A stretch of DNA of 64,000 nt from Pedobacter africanus (GCF_900176535.1 NZ_FWXT01000001.1:868001-932000); one strand, 5' to 3'. Shown: positions 16,710-27,000, counted from the stretch's first letter. Notes: generated from the letters alone by a model not told the origin. Made by a program: numbers and translations.

Positions 16710-19541
16710 TTAATAGCGGTATTTTAATCCGGCACGTGCCGAAAAATCATAAAATGTATTGGTATAAACGCGGGAACGGTCACCAAAATACTCTACCTGA
16801 GGTCTGTTGGTCAGGTTCACCCCTTCCGCATAAATGGTAAGCCCCTTTGTAATGCGGTAAGATGCATTCACATCCAGCTGATAGCGTGCTGCCCTGATCA
16901 CGTCAGTTGCGTCATCTGTGCCCAGTGTTGAGGTATAGGCACCATTATAGTTCAGGTTACCCTGCAAGGTAAAACCTTTTAAAGTATAGGAAACAGATCC
17001 ATTTGCGGTATGGTCTGCCTGTCCTGGCAACCTCAGGTCTTTTCTATCCTGGGCATCAGCTTTAGAATGGGTAAAAGTGTAATTGGCGTACAAGGAAATA
17101 CCTTTCAGTATGCCTGGCAAAAAGGTCAGGTTAGTCTGTGCATTCAGCTCTACCCCAAATACCTTTGCAATATCACCATTATAGGTTTTGTAGTACAGAT
17201 AATCTTTGTAAGCTGCTGCGTCAGGAAATTCACTGCCGGTAAGTCTGATGACACTGTTGTACTGGAATTTGTCTATGTTTTTATAAAATGCACCAATGGA
17301 AAGGATACCCAGGTTGCTCAGGTATTGCTCTACAGAAAAATCGTAATTGGTAGCAAAAGCAGGCTTCAGATCCGGATTACCATCTGTTAAGGTGGTATTC
17401 AGGATGCTGATTACACGGCTTGGCATCAGATCGTTAAAGTTTGGTCTCGAATAACCGAAGGATACCGCACCACGCATTACTGTATTTTTAGCAACATCAT
17501 ATTTACCCTGCAGGTTAGGGAGGAACTTGGTATAGTTGTATTTGGAATTCACAGGCACCGATGAAGTAAGGTTGCCCGCTGCATCCTGGTTTACTACTTT
17601 TGCATCATAATCTACGCCTGTCCTCTCCATACGTAAACCACCCAGTAACATAAACTTATTGAACTGGATACGGTTCATTAAGTATGCCGACGATACATTT
17701 TCTACTGCGTCATAGAAATAGGAATCTATAGACACTTGTGTGAGGTTGGTGCTGGTGTTGAACAAACGGGGATTGTTGCGATAAAAGTCTATGGTACCTT
17801 GTTTGCTTACACCCAAACCAAAGGGGATATGACCATCCAGAAAATCAGCCGACACCTCTTCATCACCTTTGAAATTGTTCAGGTTTCCTACCGCTGCCGT
17901 GCCTGCATAGGTGGCTACAAAAGTACTGTTTACGGGTCTGAAGCGCTCATTGTGCATGCGTTTCATTTTAGCCCCTACTTTAAAGCTGGCATCGTTATTA
18001 CCAATTTTGTACGGCAGGGTCAGATTTAAACGGGCTACCAGGTTTCGTCCCTCGGTATTAAAGTTGTTCGCCTCAATGGTATTGTAGGTGTACAAAGCTG
18101 CGTTGTTTTTAGGATCAGTAGCGCCCGTTGCCTGAATGTAATCACCAGAGATCTCAGAAATGGTCATCGGTACATTGCCGGTAATGTAGTTGTACGCATA
18201 AGCCTGCTGGTCGAATTTAGATGCTGTATAAAAAAGCCCTCCGTCCAGTTTGGCTTTTCCAAGCATGGTCTCGCCTTCCAGGCTTAAATTGATATTGTTA
18301 TTGCCTGTTTTACGGTCAAGCACTTCGTTATATCCCCTGCCTCTTGCAGTGGTATACACTCCATTTGCAAAGGTGGTATTGGCGGTTTGCATACGGGTGC
18401 GTTTGCGGTAGCGTGTTGCATCATTGTCCAGACTATTAAAAGTTACGTTGGCCACAATGGAAGTAGTTGGGCTAAAGCTATAGTCAATAGTTGTAGTTGC
18501 GCCCATGCGGGTACGTTCATTTTCAAGATAAACCAGGCGAATGTCAGTCGGAAAATAAATACTTCCTTTTCCATCAGCAAAATCCTTTAACTGCCACTGC
18601 TGAGCGTTGATCTCATCATAACCATTAATAGTCTTATAATAACTACCCGAAACAGTAATACCCAGCCTGCCGTTTGGCAGGTCATCTGTTGCACCATAAC
18701 GACGGCCAAAGCTTATATTGCCAATGCCATTCGACTTATCGCGCAGTTTGTTATAACCGCCGCCCAGATCTACCGATAATTGCGGCTTTAAACTAATGGC
18801 GGTTGGGGTTTTCAGGTTGATGGCCCCCGCAATTGCATCACCATCCAGGTCAGGAGTTAAAGTTTTAATAACTTCCATAGAAGCCAGTACGTTGGCCGGA
18901 ACCAAATCCAGCTGTGCATTACGCTGTCCCTGTTCCTGCGTACCCATGATCTGCTCTCCATTGATATTGATATTGGTATAACCACCAGGTGTACCGCGCA
19001 GCTGAACTGTAGAACCTTCGCCTTGCTCCCGGCCTATGGTTACGCCTGGAAGCCGTTGAAGCGATTCGGCCACGTTCAGGTCAGGAAAGCGGCCCATCAG
19101 GTCGGCAGAGATCACCTGCTTGATGTTATCTGCATTTCTTTGCTGGTTGAGTGCTTTTTGCTGGCCTTCCATTACGCCCGAAACAGTTACCCCTTTCAGG
19201 GCCACACTGCTGCTTACCAAGCGAATATTGTGTACCAGTGTTTGCCCTGCCTTGAGCTCTACATTGCTTTCAACCGGGCTAAAGCCCATATAAAATACAG
19301 TAACCGTATAATTACCTGGCTTAAGGTCGTTCAACTGAAAATCGCCGGTAGTGCTGGTAGAGACCCCTTTATTGCTGCCTTTGATTTTAACCGAGGCGCC
19401 CGGCAGGGCACCCCCCTGGTCATCAATTACTTTACCCCTGATGTTGCCCGCGGTTTGTGCATATGCAGGAATGCCGGCGGCCACGGTTGAAATGACAGCC
19501 GCAAATATCCACATGAGATACTTAAAAATAGTTTTTTTCAT
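16710..19541 (-). CDS. TonB-dependent receptor with CarboxypepD_reg domain
   Basis: It is an outer-membrane beta-barrel for energy-dependent uptake. A signal peptide (ending YAQ) is followed by a carboxypeptidase-regulatory-like domain (residues 33-110, GKVIDDQGGALPGASVKIKG), a plug domain (ISADLMGRFPDLNVAESLQRLPGV) and a barrel ending KYRY with a C-terminal aromatic residue. It looks like the TonB receptors with RLPGV plugs and not like SusC, and no SusD partner follows. It is the only outer-membrane receptor in the glycan cluster, so it probably imports the cluster's oligosaccharides. Confidence 0.9.
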   Translation of the reverse strand: MKKTIFKYLMWIFAAVISTVAAGIPAYAQTAGNIRGKVIDDQGGALPGASVKIKGSNKGVSTSTTGDFQLNDLKPGNYTVTVFYMGFSPVESNVELKAGQTLVHNIRLVSSSVALKGVTVSGVMEGQQKALNQQRNADNIKQVISADLMGRFPDLNVAESLQRLPGVTIGREQGEGSTVQLRGTPGGYTNININGEQIMGTQEQGQRNAQLDLVPANVLASMEVIKTLTPDLDGDAIAGAINLKTPTAISLKPQLSVDLGGGYNKLRDKSNGIGNISFGRRYGATDDLPNGRLGITVSGSYYKTINGYDEINAQQWQLKDFADGKGSIYFPTDIRLVYLENERTRMGATTTIDYSFSPTTSIVANVTFNSLDNDATRYRKRTRMQTANTTFANGVYTTARGRGYNEVLDRKTGNNNINLSLEGETMLGKAKLDGGLFYTASKFDQQAYAYNYITGNVPMTISEISGDYIQATGATDPKNNAALYTYNTIEANNFNTEGRNLVARLNLTLPYKIGNNDASFKVGAKMKRMHNERFRPVNSTFVATYAGTAAVGNLNNFKGDEEVSADFLDGHIPFGLGVSKQGTIDFYRNNPRLFNTSTNLTQVSIDSYFYDAVENVSSAYLMNRIQFNKFMLLGGLRMERTGVDYDAKVVNQDAAGNLTSSVPVNSKYNYTKFLPNLQGKYDVAKNTVMRGAVSFGYSRPNFNDLMPSRVISILNTTLTDGNPDLKPAFATNYDFSVEQYLSNLGILSIGAFYKNIDKFQYNSVIRLTGSEFPDAAAYKDYLYYKTYNGDIAKVFGVELNAQTNLTFLPGILKGISLYANYTFTHSKADAQDRKDLRLPGQADHTANGSVSYTLKGFTLQGNLNYNGAYTSTLGTDDATDVIRAARYQLDVNASYRITKGLTIYAEGVNLTNRPQVEYFGDRSRVYTNTFYDFSARAGLKYRY

Positions 19542-19580
19542 AACAAGTTCTTTTTGAGTTTGGCTTTGGTTGATATATGG

Positions 19581-20834
19581 TTAGTTCTGGAATGATTTAA
19601 ATTTGTAATAGTCGCTTAAAAAACGGAGGGCAAAGCTGGTCCCGATATCGCGGTTAACCAGCCATACCTTACCTTTGGACCGCGTTCGGGTTTCTATGAC
19701 CTGGCCCCTCAGGTTCTTATCAGGATGGTCTTCCGCAAAACGGTTATGCACCAGCCAGTAGGCCGATTTTTCTATATTGCCGTCGAACTCCTGATAGCCG
19801 TATTTAGACAGCTCCATCCATACAATGCCCGACAAGGCCACTTCAGATCCGGTTACAGAACCTTTATCCGGAGCTTTACCATCAGTGTAGTTATCGTAAT
19901 ACATGGTCCCATCCTTTTGCTGGGCTTTCGCATGTGTACGTGCAGTTTTAGCCGCAGCTTCCAGGTACTTTTTATCTTTGGTTAGCTCATAGGCTTCTAT
20001 CAGCGATTCGGCATACCAGAGGTTAAAACGGGGATGGAAAGAATGGACATCCTTGAAGTTGGGCATAAAATCAGACCAGATCCCATTTTCATCCTGCAAT
20101 TTCAGCAGGCTGTTGCATAAATTGATAAAGGCATCCTTAAAGGCCGTATTGCCCGAAAATTCATAGGCATCTTTAAATAGCGATCCTTCGGTATTGGGAC
20201 GCGAAACGTCAAAGAGTGTTTGCTCTCCTACTTTTTTATCTTTCCAGAAAGGGCTGTACTCTTTTTGTACTTCACCGGTTTTAAGGTCTACATTGTCATA
20301 GCATACACCCTTTTCTGCATTGTACATGTTTTTTAGCATCCATGCTGCAGCCTCGGTAGCTGTTTTTGCATATTTTTTGTCTTTGGTCACCCTACTCAGT
20401 TCATAAATACCGGGTGTACCATCTGATATTGTAGCAAAAACGATGACATCATCTCCAATAAAATCGCCATGCGTAGCACCTAGCATACCTTTCAGTTTAG
20501 GATGGTCTTTGATCTGCAGCCCTGTCCAATAATCGCCGGCCTTTTTGGCGGCCGTCAGCAAGCTTTCATTGCCCCTGATCTTATAGCCTGCCAGCAAGGC
20601 ATTGATGGCCTGTCCGGTATGCCAGGGCACTTCATAAGGATACCATCTGCCTTCGGTAAGGTTATAATCGCAACGCGATTTTCCATGTTCATCCAGAATG
20701 ATATTGACAATGCAATTGGCCGTCTGATCAATTGCCTGTACAACTTCTTCCTTTTTAACCTGGGAAAAGGCAGGTGGAGAGGCGCTAACTAGGGCGACCA
20801 GGATTAAACCGGTCAGGATCTTAATCTGCTTCAT
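19581..20834 (-). CDS. Secreted alpha/alpha-toroid protein of unknown specificity
   Basis: A signal peptide (ending AFSQ) is followed by about 395 residues of repeating helical hairpins with aromatic and acidic patches (RWYPYEVPWHTGQAINALLAGYKI, LFDVSRPNTEGSLFKDAYEFSG, FHPRFNLWYAESLIEAYELT). The pattern suggests an alpha/alpha toroid glycan enzyme such as a glycoside hydrolase or uronyl epimerase, but I cannot name the family. I chose the ATG at 20834 (MKQIKI...) because it opens a standard signal peptide; an upstream ATG at 20852 adds six residues. Both starts lie inside the 3' end of the upstream GH20-like gene (20821-23325), whose stop is at 20821-20823. Confidence 0.65.
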   Translation of the reverse strand: MKQIKILTGLILVALVSASPPAFSQVKKEEVVQAIDQTANCIVNIILDEHGKSRCDYNLTEGRWYPYEVPWHTGQAINALLAGYKIRGNESLLTAAKKAGDYWTGLQIKDHPKLKGMLGATHGDFIGDDVIVFATISDGTPGIYELSRVTKDKKYAKTATEAAAWMLKNMYNAEKGVCYDNVDLKTGEVQKEYSPFWKDKKVGEQTLFDVSRPNTEGSLFKDAYEFSGNTAFKDAFINLCNSLLKLQDENGIWSDFMPNFKDVHSFHPRFNLWYAESLIEAYELTKDKKYLEAAAKTARTHAKAQQKDGTMYYDNYTDGKAPDKGSVTGSEVALSGIVWMELSKYGYQEFDGNIEKSAYWLVHNRFAEDHPDKNLRGQVIETRTRSKGKVWLVNRDIGTSFALRFLSDYYKFKSFQN

Positions 20835-23325
20835 GACTGTTCTGGTTAGCATTGATGGTATATTTATGTTTATGGTTGGTTACTGGTTCTGTGGTGTCTA
20901 GCCTGAAAGTAAATGCAGCACCGGCAGCACCGCTTTTTACTTTCAGCAGTATATAATTTGTACCTGCCTTCAAAGACAGGTTGTAAATTGTTTCTTTTGG
21001 CAGGGCCTGGTGCTGCACAGTTTCCCTTTCGGATGCAGCAACCTGTTTATCGTTACAGAAAAGCGCTACGGCACTATTGTTCCCTACAAGGGCTGGCATT
21101 TGCCGGGCTTCTTCGGTAGTGATGGTACAGAAAGCAAAGACATAAGTATCTGCAGCCGTTTGTTTAAATTTGTTTACGATACCGCCATTATCGGTATTGT
21201 ATTTCATCCAGCGGAACTGCTGGCCCTGGTACTGTGCAAAATCACCTGGCTTAGGCGGATGGTTGGTCTGAGGATCTTCAGAATAGCTGAAACCTGGAAA
21301 TTTGCCACTTTTAAACGGCCCGGTAAGCAGCCAGAAATTGAAATAAAAATGATCGCTTTCTACTAAGTTTAACCCTATATCTGCAGCCTTAGGCAGCGGA
21401 GCACTTAGAGAAAGGCCTTTCAGCTTTTCTTCCAGTGTGCTTAAGGCAGCGATGCGTGTACGATAGGGCTTCAGGGCGTAATCCAGTGTGTAGGGCTGGT
21501 TTTCCTGGTTCCATTTGTTCCGAAAATCTGCTTCCATCACCACGTACCTGTTTTTAAGGGTTTGAAGTTTGTTGATCTGCTTGTTTATGGATAACAACTT
21601 TTTACCCTCCTGCTGTGCATACCAGTTTGCCAATGCCGCAATTTGTGTTCTAGTTTCAAAAAGCAGTTTATAGCGGGCTACAATGTATTTCAGTGTGGCC
21701 AGGTCTGACAGGTTCCTCACAGGTTTTGCCGACTGCAGCAACTGTTCAGCTTCATTTACCAGCCTCAGCCCCTCTTGCACATCTTTATTGTTCAGGATCA
21801 GGGTTTCACCATTTTGCGGCAATATGTGCTGCCACCAGATTTCGTGGGTCATGTTATAGGTTAGCGGCAGGTCCCTCAGCTCCATTAGTTTGCCAATTGC
21901 TTTCACATAGCCTACGTTACTGCCGTATGCTATTTTTTCATAGCGCTGGTCAAAGTTTTCATCAAAAACAGCCTTTACGTTCCAACTTTTCTCGGACGCC
22001 ATGTAAACGCCATACCAGTCTTCCGAAAACAACTGGTCGCCCCCTTCATCCCAAATGGTGGTGTAAGCACCAGTGGTTCCTTTTTTATAACCTTCGTTGA
22101 TAAAACCATTGATATTAGCCTTGGCAATGGCCAGATCAGGAAAAAGCCTGTTTGTGTTCAAAATGCCTGGACAAACCATAAAGTTCAGGTTACGTTTTAC
22201 AAAAGGATCTATCCATTTGGCATAAGATTGCGGATCCCCATATTCCCAGGTCATGTAAACAATGTCTTTGGGCAGCATGTCCAGTATTTCCTCGTGCTGC
22301 AAGGCAATATCGCCCCACATCATTAGTTGCTTGCCATTCTTTTTCACTACGTCATAGAGGAATTTCAGATGATCGGCATAAAAACGGGCTAGGCCTATAC
22401 TGTCGGTATATTTTTTAGATTTTCCTTTGCCAAGGTCGAAGGTCTCATCACAGTTTACGTTAAAGTATGGCGAACTGAAGGCCCCGCACATCTCGGTAAT
22501 CACACTTTCCAGAAAATGCCTTGCCTTAGGGTCCAGTGGCGAAATCATCGTAGAGGTTTCTCCCATAGATTGATATTGCGGCAGAGAAAGGATGTTGCTG
22601 AAATGCCCGAACGACTGGAAACTACCGATCAATTGCATGTGGTGCTTTGCCGCATAGGCATCCAGTTCTTTTACATCTGCAATGGTCAGCTTACCATCCA
22701 CAGGTGCAAAATCAGGGTAAGCGCGGGTCTGGATTACATGCTCAATATAAAAGGACAAGCCATTTACTTTTAATGACGCCATTCTTTCTATCTGCTGTTT
22801 GATATAGGACACTTTTGAAATGGGACCGCGACTGATATCGTCGAATACCACTCTGTGCTGCAATGAAGGCCAGTCGGTAATCACCAGTTCTTTGTTCCAG
22901 CCGGCATCTGTTAACTGTTTCAGGGTTTGTAAACCATAAAATAGACCAGTTTCCGTATTGGCCACCAGGAGCCTTTCTTTATTGTTCAATACCAGTACAT
23001 ACCCTTCTTCTCCAATCTTTGTGTTCCAGTCGGGCTGCCTCGTATAGGTTTTTATCAGGGCATCAACAGTATGGTTCTTTCCTGAAAGGCTTAGTTTTAT
23101 AGCAAGCCCCTTTGTGGCCGCCGTACTGGATTTAGTTACCTCGGCAAGGCGTTTTAACATCGCCTGGTCTATGCCCGCAGCTTTAAGAAAATTGCCTGCT
23201 CCCGGTTTGAAGAAGCTTGTCCCCTGCTGCACCTGCTGAGGGTAAGGTATCACAGGCACATCTGCTGCAAACAAACGAATGTTCAGCAGCAAAAGCAGAA
23301 AAGATATATATATTACCTTCCTCAT
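20821..23325 (-). CDS. GH20-like beta-N-acetylhexosaminidase
   Basis: It probably removes terminal N-acetylhexosamine from the glycan in the periplasm or at the surface. After the signal peptide (ending LFAA) a GH20 N-terminal domain is seen (residues 25-155), then a TIM barrel with SFQSFGHFSNILSLPQY and the Asp-Glu pair in NVNCDETFDLG near residue 295. Most GH20 enzymes have GGDE there, so this is a divergent branch. The C-terminal 300 residues carry helical and beta regions of unknown role. It overlaps the GH28 gene by 4 bp. Confidence 0.82.
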   Translation of the reverse strand: MRKVIYISFLLLLLNIRLFAADVPVIPYPQQVQQGTSFFKPGAGNFLKAAGIDQAMLKRLAEVTKSSTAATKGLAIKLSLSGKNHTVDALIKTYTRQPDWNTKIGEEGYVLVLNNKERLLVANTETGLFYGLQTLKQLTDAGWNKELVITDWPSLQHRVVFDDISRGPISKVSYIKQQIERMASLKVNGLSFYIEHVIQTRAYPDFAPVDGKLTIADVKELDAYAAKHHMQLIGSFQSFGHFSNILSLPQYQSMGETSTMISPLDPKARHFLESVITEMCGAFSSPYFNVNCDETFDLGKGKSKKYTDSIGLARFYADHLKFLYDVVKKNGKQLMMWGDIALQHEEILDMLPKDIVYMTWEYGDPQSYAKWIDPFVKRNLNFMVCPGILNTNRLFPDLAIAKANINGFINEGYKKGTTGAYTTIWDEGGDQLFSEDWYGVYMASEKSWNVKAVFDENFDQRYEKIAYGSNVGYVKAIGKLMELRDLPLTYNMTHEIWWQHILPQNGETLILNNKDVQEGLRLVNEAEQLLQSAKPVRNLSDLATLKYIVARYKLLFETRTQIAALANWYAQQEGKKLLSINKQINKLQTLKNRYVVMEADFRNKWNQENQPYTLDYALKPYRTRIAALSTLEEKLKGLSLSAPLPKAADIGLNLVESDHFYFNFWLLTGPFKSGKFPGFSYSEDPQTNHPPKPGDFAQYQGQQFRWMKYNTDNGGIVNKFKQTAADTYVFAFCTITTEEARQMPALVGNNSAVALFCNDKQVAASERETVQHQALPKETIYNLSLKAGTNYILLKVKSGAAGAAFTFRLDTTEPVTNHKHKYTINANQNSHEAD

Positions 23326-24896
23326 TTTTTTACGTTCTGGTTACTGGCCGATTTGATTTTCGGATGGTTGTTATTGTTTACAGCTACATTAGTAACCGTA
23401 CCTTCTTTCCAGATGAAATGTTTTGCAGGTGTATATATTGAATTCCCTGTAACAAAACCATTTGCAGTATTTTTCAGGTAAAGCGGGGCCTTAGTATTTA
23501 CAGTGCTTTGCATGTTTAAACCTTTAAGTTCAAAGTCGCTGGTATTTTCCAATGCAATTGCCGGACGCTCATCCGCCCCACTAAAGGTGCAATTGATATT
23601 GCTTAGCCTGATGCCTTTTACGTGTTTTACAAATAAGCCGTAAGCGGGCAGTGTACCAAACATAGTAGCTTCAGGGTAGTGGTCGGCCAGCGTTTCCAAA
23701 GGCCTGAACATGGCATCTGCCTTTGCGCCACCTGAACCAGACAGAGAAATGTTGCTCAGGGAAACATTTTCTATAATCGCATTTTCCAGTCCAATTATGG
23801 AACTTCCGGTCACATCTGCCCCGGTTGCTGTAACATTGGAAATATGAATGTTCCTTGCTATACCTATGCCTGGCTCAGGTGCGCCATCGGTATGCTTCCT
23901 TGCCCTATTCCCGAGGCGGATAAAAAGTGGTACCTGCGGTCCCTCTATCACTACGTTGCTGATGCTGATGTTTTCCATAACACCACCATCTACCATTTCC
24001 AGGGAAATGCCGCTGGTCCCCGCTGGTTTGCCATAAATAGTCGTGAGCTGAGCAGAGGGTTTGATCACGATATTGCTTACGGTTACATTCCTGAAACCAC
24101 CAGTAGATTCTGTCCCGAATTTCAGGCCGTTGCAATGGCTGCTGAATACACAATTGCTGATCACGATATTCTCTGAAATGAGTTTGGAAGTGCTTTTTAA
24201 AGTCAGTCCATCATCATCAGAATCCCCGGTTACATTGGTGATGCGCACATTTTTGCAGCCATCTATATCGATCATGTCGTTGTTCTTGTTGGAATGGTTC
24301 CAGATGGAGATGCCATCGATCACCACATCTTCACAGCCCAGGTAATGCTGCATCCAGAAGGCGGAGTTGCGCAGGTGTACCTGTTTAACCTGCACGTTTT
24401 TGCAGCCCACAAACCAGATCAGGTAAGGCCTGTTCATGTAACGGTCTGGTTTTTTAATGGTATTGATCTCAAAACTAGCGCCTTGTCCGTCTATGGTGCC
24501 TCTACCTTGAATACCTGTATTTTCAGCCTTATTGGCATAAATGAGCGCCTGTTTTGCCCAGTTTTCGCCATAAAAAGGGATTCCCGCCTGCTGGTATGGA
24601 TAGTTTGAGGCACCCTTAACTCCTGTAAGCGTGCAGCCCTCCGAAAGGTGAAGAACTACATTACTTTTCAGTACGATGGTTGCACTCATGAAGTTACCTG
24701 CAGGAAAGATCACCTTCCCCCCACCCGATGCAGCACAGGCATCGATGCTTTTTTGAATAGCTGTGGTGTTTACAGTAATGCCATCACCTTTGGCCCCATG
24801 GGTGGTCACGTCAACATCTGCAGCGCGTGTAAAGCCGGCAATACCTGTTAGTACAAGGAATAGAATATTGCGCATATTTAAAATTGGTTTAAGCAT
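23322..24896 (-). CDS. GH28-type polygalacturonase-like secreted protein
   Basis: It has a right-handed beta-helix and likely hydrolyses a uronic acid linkage such as galacturonan. After the signal peptide (MRNILFLVLTGIAGFTRA) come VTTHGAKGDGITVNTTAIQKSIDACAA, the catalytic-type NNDMIDIDGC, DSDDDGLTLKS and CNGLKFGTES, which correspond to the NxD, DD and GHG motifs of GH28. Two starts are possible: the ATG at 24896 overlaps the upstream stop by 8 bp, and the ATG at 24875 opens the signal peptide directly. An earlier start is excluded because it would lie in the MFS gene. Confidence 0.85.
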   Translation of the reverse strand: MLKPILNMRNILFLVLTGIAGFTRAADVDVTTHGAKGDGITVNTTAIQKSIDACAASGGGKVIFPAGNFMSATIVLKSNVVLHLSEGCTLTGVKGASNYPYQQAGIPFYGENWAKQALIYANKAENTGIQGRGTIDGQGASFEINTIKKPDRYMNRPYLIWFVGCKNVQVKQVHLRNSAFWMQHYLGCEDVVIDGISIWNHSNKNNDMIDIDGCKNVRITNVTGDSDDDGLTLKSTSKLISENIVISNCVFSSHCNGLKFGTESTGGFRNVTVSNIVIKPSAQLTTIYGKPAGTSGISLEMVDGGVMENISISNVVIEGPQVPLFIRLGNRARKHTDGAPEPGIGIARNIHISNVTATGADVTGSSIIGLENAIIENVSLSNISLSGSGGAKADAMFRPLETLADHYPEATMFGTLPAYGLFVKHVKGIRLSNINCTFSGADERPAIALENTSDFELKGLNMQSTVNTKAPLYLKNTANGFVTGNSIYTPAKHFIWKEGTVTNVAVNNNNHPKIKSASNQNVKK

Positions 24897-26181
24897 GATA
24901 TACTTGTTTTTTGGTCCTGGAGATTTGGTAGTACACATTAAAGAGGTAACAGGGTACAAGCAGCAGGTAGGCCAGCTGGTTGTTGGAAATATGTGCAAGC
25001 CAACTGTATACCAACGGCAGAATGGCACCACCGGCAATACCCATAATCAATATGGCCGAACCGCGGTTGAGCAATTCGCCACTTAATCCACGTAAGGCAA
25101 GCGGCCAGATGGCCGGCCAGAGCATGGCATTGGCAAAACCCAGCAGGGCAATAAATACAATAGAGGCCTGCCCCGGCACAAATACGGCAAGCAGCGTAAG
25201 CAATATCCCTAGTAATGAAGAATATAAAAATGCCTTTTCCTGGGTAATGAGTTTTGGGATGAACAACGCACCCAAAACATAACCGGTAAGCATAGAGGCC
25301 AGGGTATAGGAGGTCAGACTTTTGGCTACGTCCAGCCGTACACCATGATAAATACCATAGTTACTGATGGTATCACCGGCAATAACTTCTACAGCAACCG
25401 TTACAAATATAGCCGTGAAACCCAGCATAAATGCCCCGTTATGGCTTTTGCCCGCATTGGCGAGTTCTTCTTTTTCGTTTACGGCGCGTTCTTCACCTGA
25501 AGGCGTAATTTCTGGCAGATGGGCATATTTGATACCAAATGCGATGATGCAAAGTCCAATCGTTAACACGATATAGGGCATAATCACATCCCGGGCCAGT
25601 TCATCGAGCCGTGCCGTCCTGGCCACAACATCCAATCTTTCCAGTTCGGCCAGAAGGCCGTCTGAATTTTTAAGGATAATAGCGCCTAAGATCATAGGGG
25701 CAAGAATACCTGCAAATTTATTGCAGATGCCCATGATGCTGATGCGCTGTGCAGCCCTGGCCGGATCACCCAGTTTGGTGATGTACGGATTCACTGCTGT
25801 TTGCAGCAACGTTGTCCCAGCGCCCACTACAAATAGTCCCAACAAAAAAAGCGGGTAATAACGCAGCATTGCAGCCGGAACAAACAGCAAGCAGCCTGCA
25901 GCCATGATAAGCAGTCCTACCTGCATACCTTTAATGATTCCGGTAAGCTGTAAGATTTTACTGGATGGCAGGGCCATAAAGGTATAAGAAATATAAAAAG
26001 CAAAAGTAACCAGGTAAGCCTGCCATTCCTGTAGTTCACATGCAATGTGCAAGTAAGGGATCAGCGTCCCGTTTACCCAGGTTACAAAGCCAAAAATGAA
26101 GAAGAAAAAACCAATGGTGATGACCTGTTTGATGTAAGTTCCGCTTGATGTTCGTTTAGCTATATTTACTGCTGCCTCCAT
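24889..26181 (-). CDS. MFS sugar transporter, FucP-like
   Basis: It is a 12-helix inner-membrane permease of the FucP-type family in the major facilitator superfamily. Typical features are FFFIFGFVTWVNGTLIPYL near residue 30 and FVVGAGTTLLQTAVNPYITKLG near 115. The family carries fucose, glucose/galactose and other sugars with protons. It is directly next to the MurQ gene (3 bp gap), and FucP-like or other permeases beside murQ could transport the MurNAc or related sugar. The substrate is not proven by sequence. Confidence 0.87.
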   Translation of the reverse strand: MEAAVNIAKRTSSGTYIKQVITIGFFFFIFGFVTWVNGTLIPYLHIACELQEWQAYLVTFAFYISYTFMALPSSKILQLTGIIKGMQVGLLIMAAGCLLFVPAAMLRYYPLFLLGLFVVGAGTTLLQTAVNPYITKLGDPARAAQRISIMGICNKFAGILAPMILGAIILKNSDGLLAELERLDVVARTARLDELARDVIMPYIVLTIGLCIIAFGIKYAHLPEITPSGEERAVNEKEELANAGKSHNGAFMLGFTAIFVTVAVEVIAGDTISNYGIYHGVRLDVAKSLTSYTLASMLTGYVLGALFIPKLITQEKAFLYSSLLGILLTLLAVFVPGQASIVFIALLGFANAMLWPAIWPLALRGLSGELLNRGSAILIMGIAGGAILPLVYSWLAHISNNQLAYLLLVPCYLFNVYYQISRTKKQVYHA

Positions 26182-26184
26182 AAA

Positions 26185-27000
26185 TTACATTTTTAGTTTT
26201 TCTATTGCATTCTTCACGTTACCATATTTCAGCAGACTGGCCTTCGCCTGTTCATAATTTGTGATCCCGGTTTTTTCCATCAGCATTTTCACACCTCTGT
26301 CTACCAGTTTTTCATTGCTAATCTGCATGTTCACCATCCTGTTGTCTAGTATTTTGCCCAGGCGAATCATTACAGCTGTAGAGATCATATTTAAGATCAG
26401 CTTTTGTGCAGTACCGCTTTTCATACGGGTGCTACCCGTTACAAATTCGGGCCCTACTACTGCCTCGAGCGCAAAATCTGCATACTTTGCAATGGGAGAG
26501 CCTGCATTGCATACAATACAGCCTGTAAGAATTCCCTGTTGCTGTGCTGTCTTTAAAGCACCAAGTACATAAGGCGTGGTACCGCTTGCCGCAATACCGA
26601 TCAGGATATCTTTAGTGTTAATTTTATATTTTTCCAGATCGAGCCAGCCCTGTTCTTCGCTGTCTTCAGCATCTTCTATCCCAAAACGCAAGGCTTCATC
26701 GCCTCCGGCCATAACACCGATCACCACATCATCTGCCACGCCATAGGTAGGTGGGCATTCGCTGGCGTCCAGCACACCCAGTCTGCCACTCGTACCGGCA
26801 CCAATATAAAATAACCTGCCTCCTTGTTCCATGCGCAATGCAGCAACATCAACCAAAGCAGCAATAGCAGGTACCAGACGGCGCACAGCCGCTGCCACTG
26901 TGGCATCTTCATCATTGATATGGTTCAGCAACTCTTCGGTCGGCATCTTTTCCAGGTGACGGTAGACTGAAGGCATTTCGGTTGTTTTGATAAAACTCAT
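26185..27000 (-). CDS. murQ: N-acetylmuramic acid 6-phosphate etherase (MurQ) family
   Basis: MurQ removes the lactyl ether from MurNAc-6-phosphate to give GlcNAc-6-phosphate and D-lactate. The SIS-domain signature GAGTSGRLGVLDASECPPTYGV is near residue 65, then GEEALRFG-like text (GGDEALRFGIEDAEDSEEQG) and STRMKSGTAQKLILNM near 190. At 271 residues it is slightly shorter than the usual 300. A MurNAc kinase is not seen nearby, so phosphorylation must come from elsewhere or the substrate differs. It lies inside a glycan cluster, not in a cell-wall recycling operon. Confidence 0.9.
   Translation of the reverse strand: MSFIKTTEMPSVYRHLEKMPTEELLNHINDEDATVAAAVRRLVPAIAALVDVAALRMEQGGRLFYIGAGTSGRLGVLDASECPPTYGVADDVVIGVMAGGDEALRFGIEDAEDSEEQGWLDLEKYKINTKDILIGIAASGTTPYVLGALKTAQQQGILTGCIVCNAGSPIAKYADFALEAVVGPEFVTGSTRMKSGTAQKLILNMISTAVMIRLGKILDNRMVNMQISNEKLVDRGVKMLMEKTGITNYEQAKASLLKYGNVKNAIEKLKM

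Noticed and set aside
23844..24345. Plus-strand ORFs inside the GH28 gene
   Set aside because: They are shadows of GH28, lacking signal or domain content.
24897..25037. Extended N-terminus of the GH28 gene up to 25037
   Set aside because: It would lie inside the MFS gene and place 47 residues before the signal peptide.
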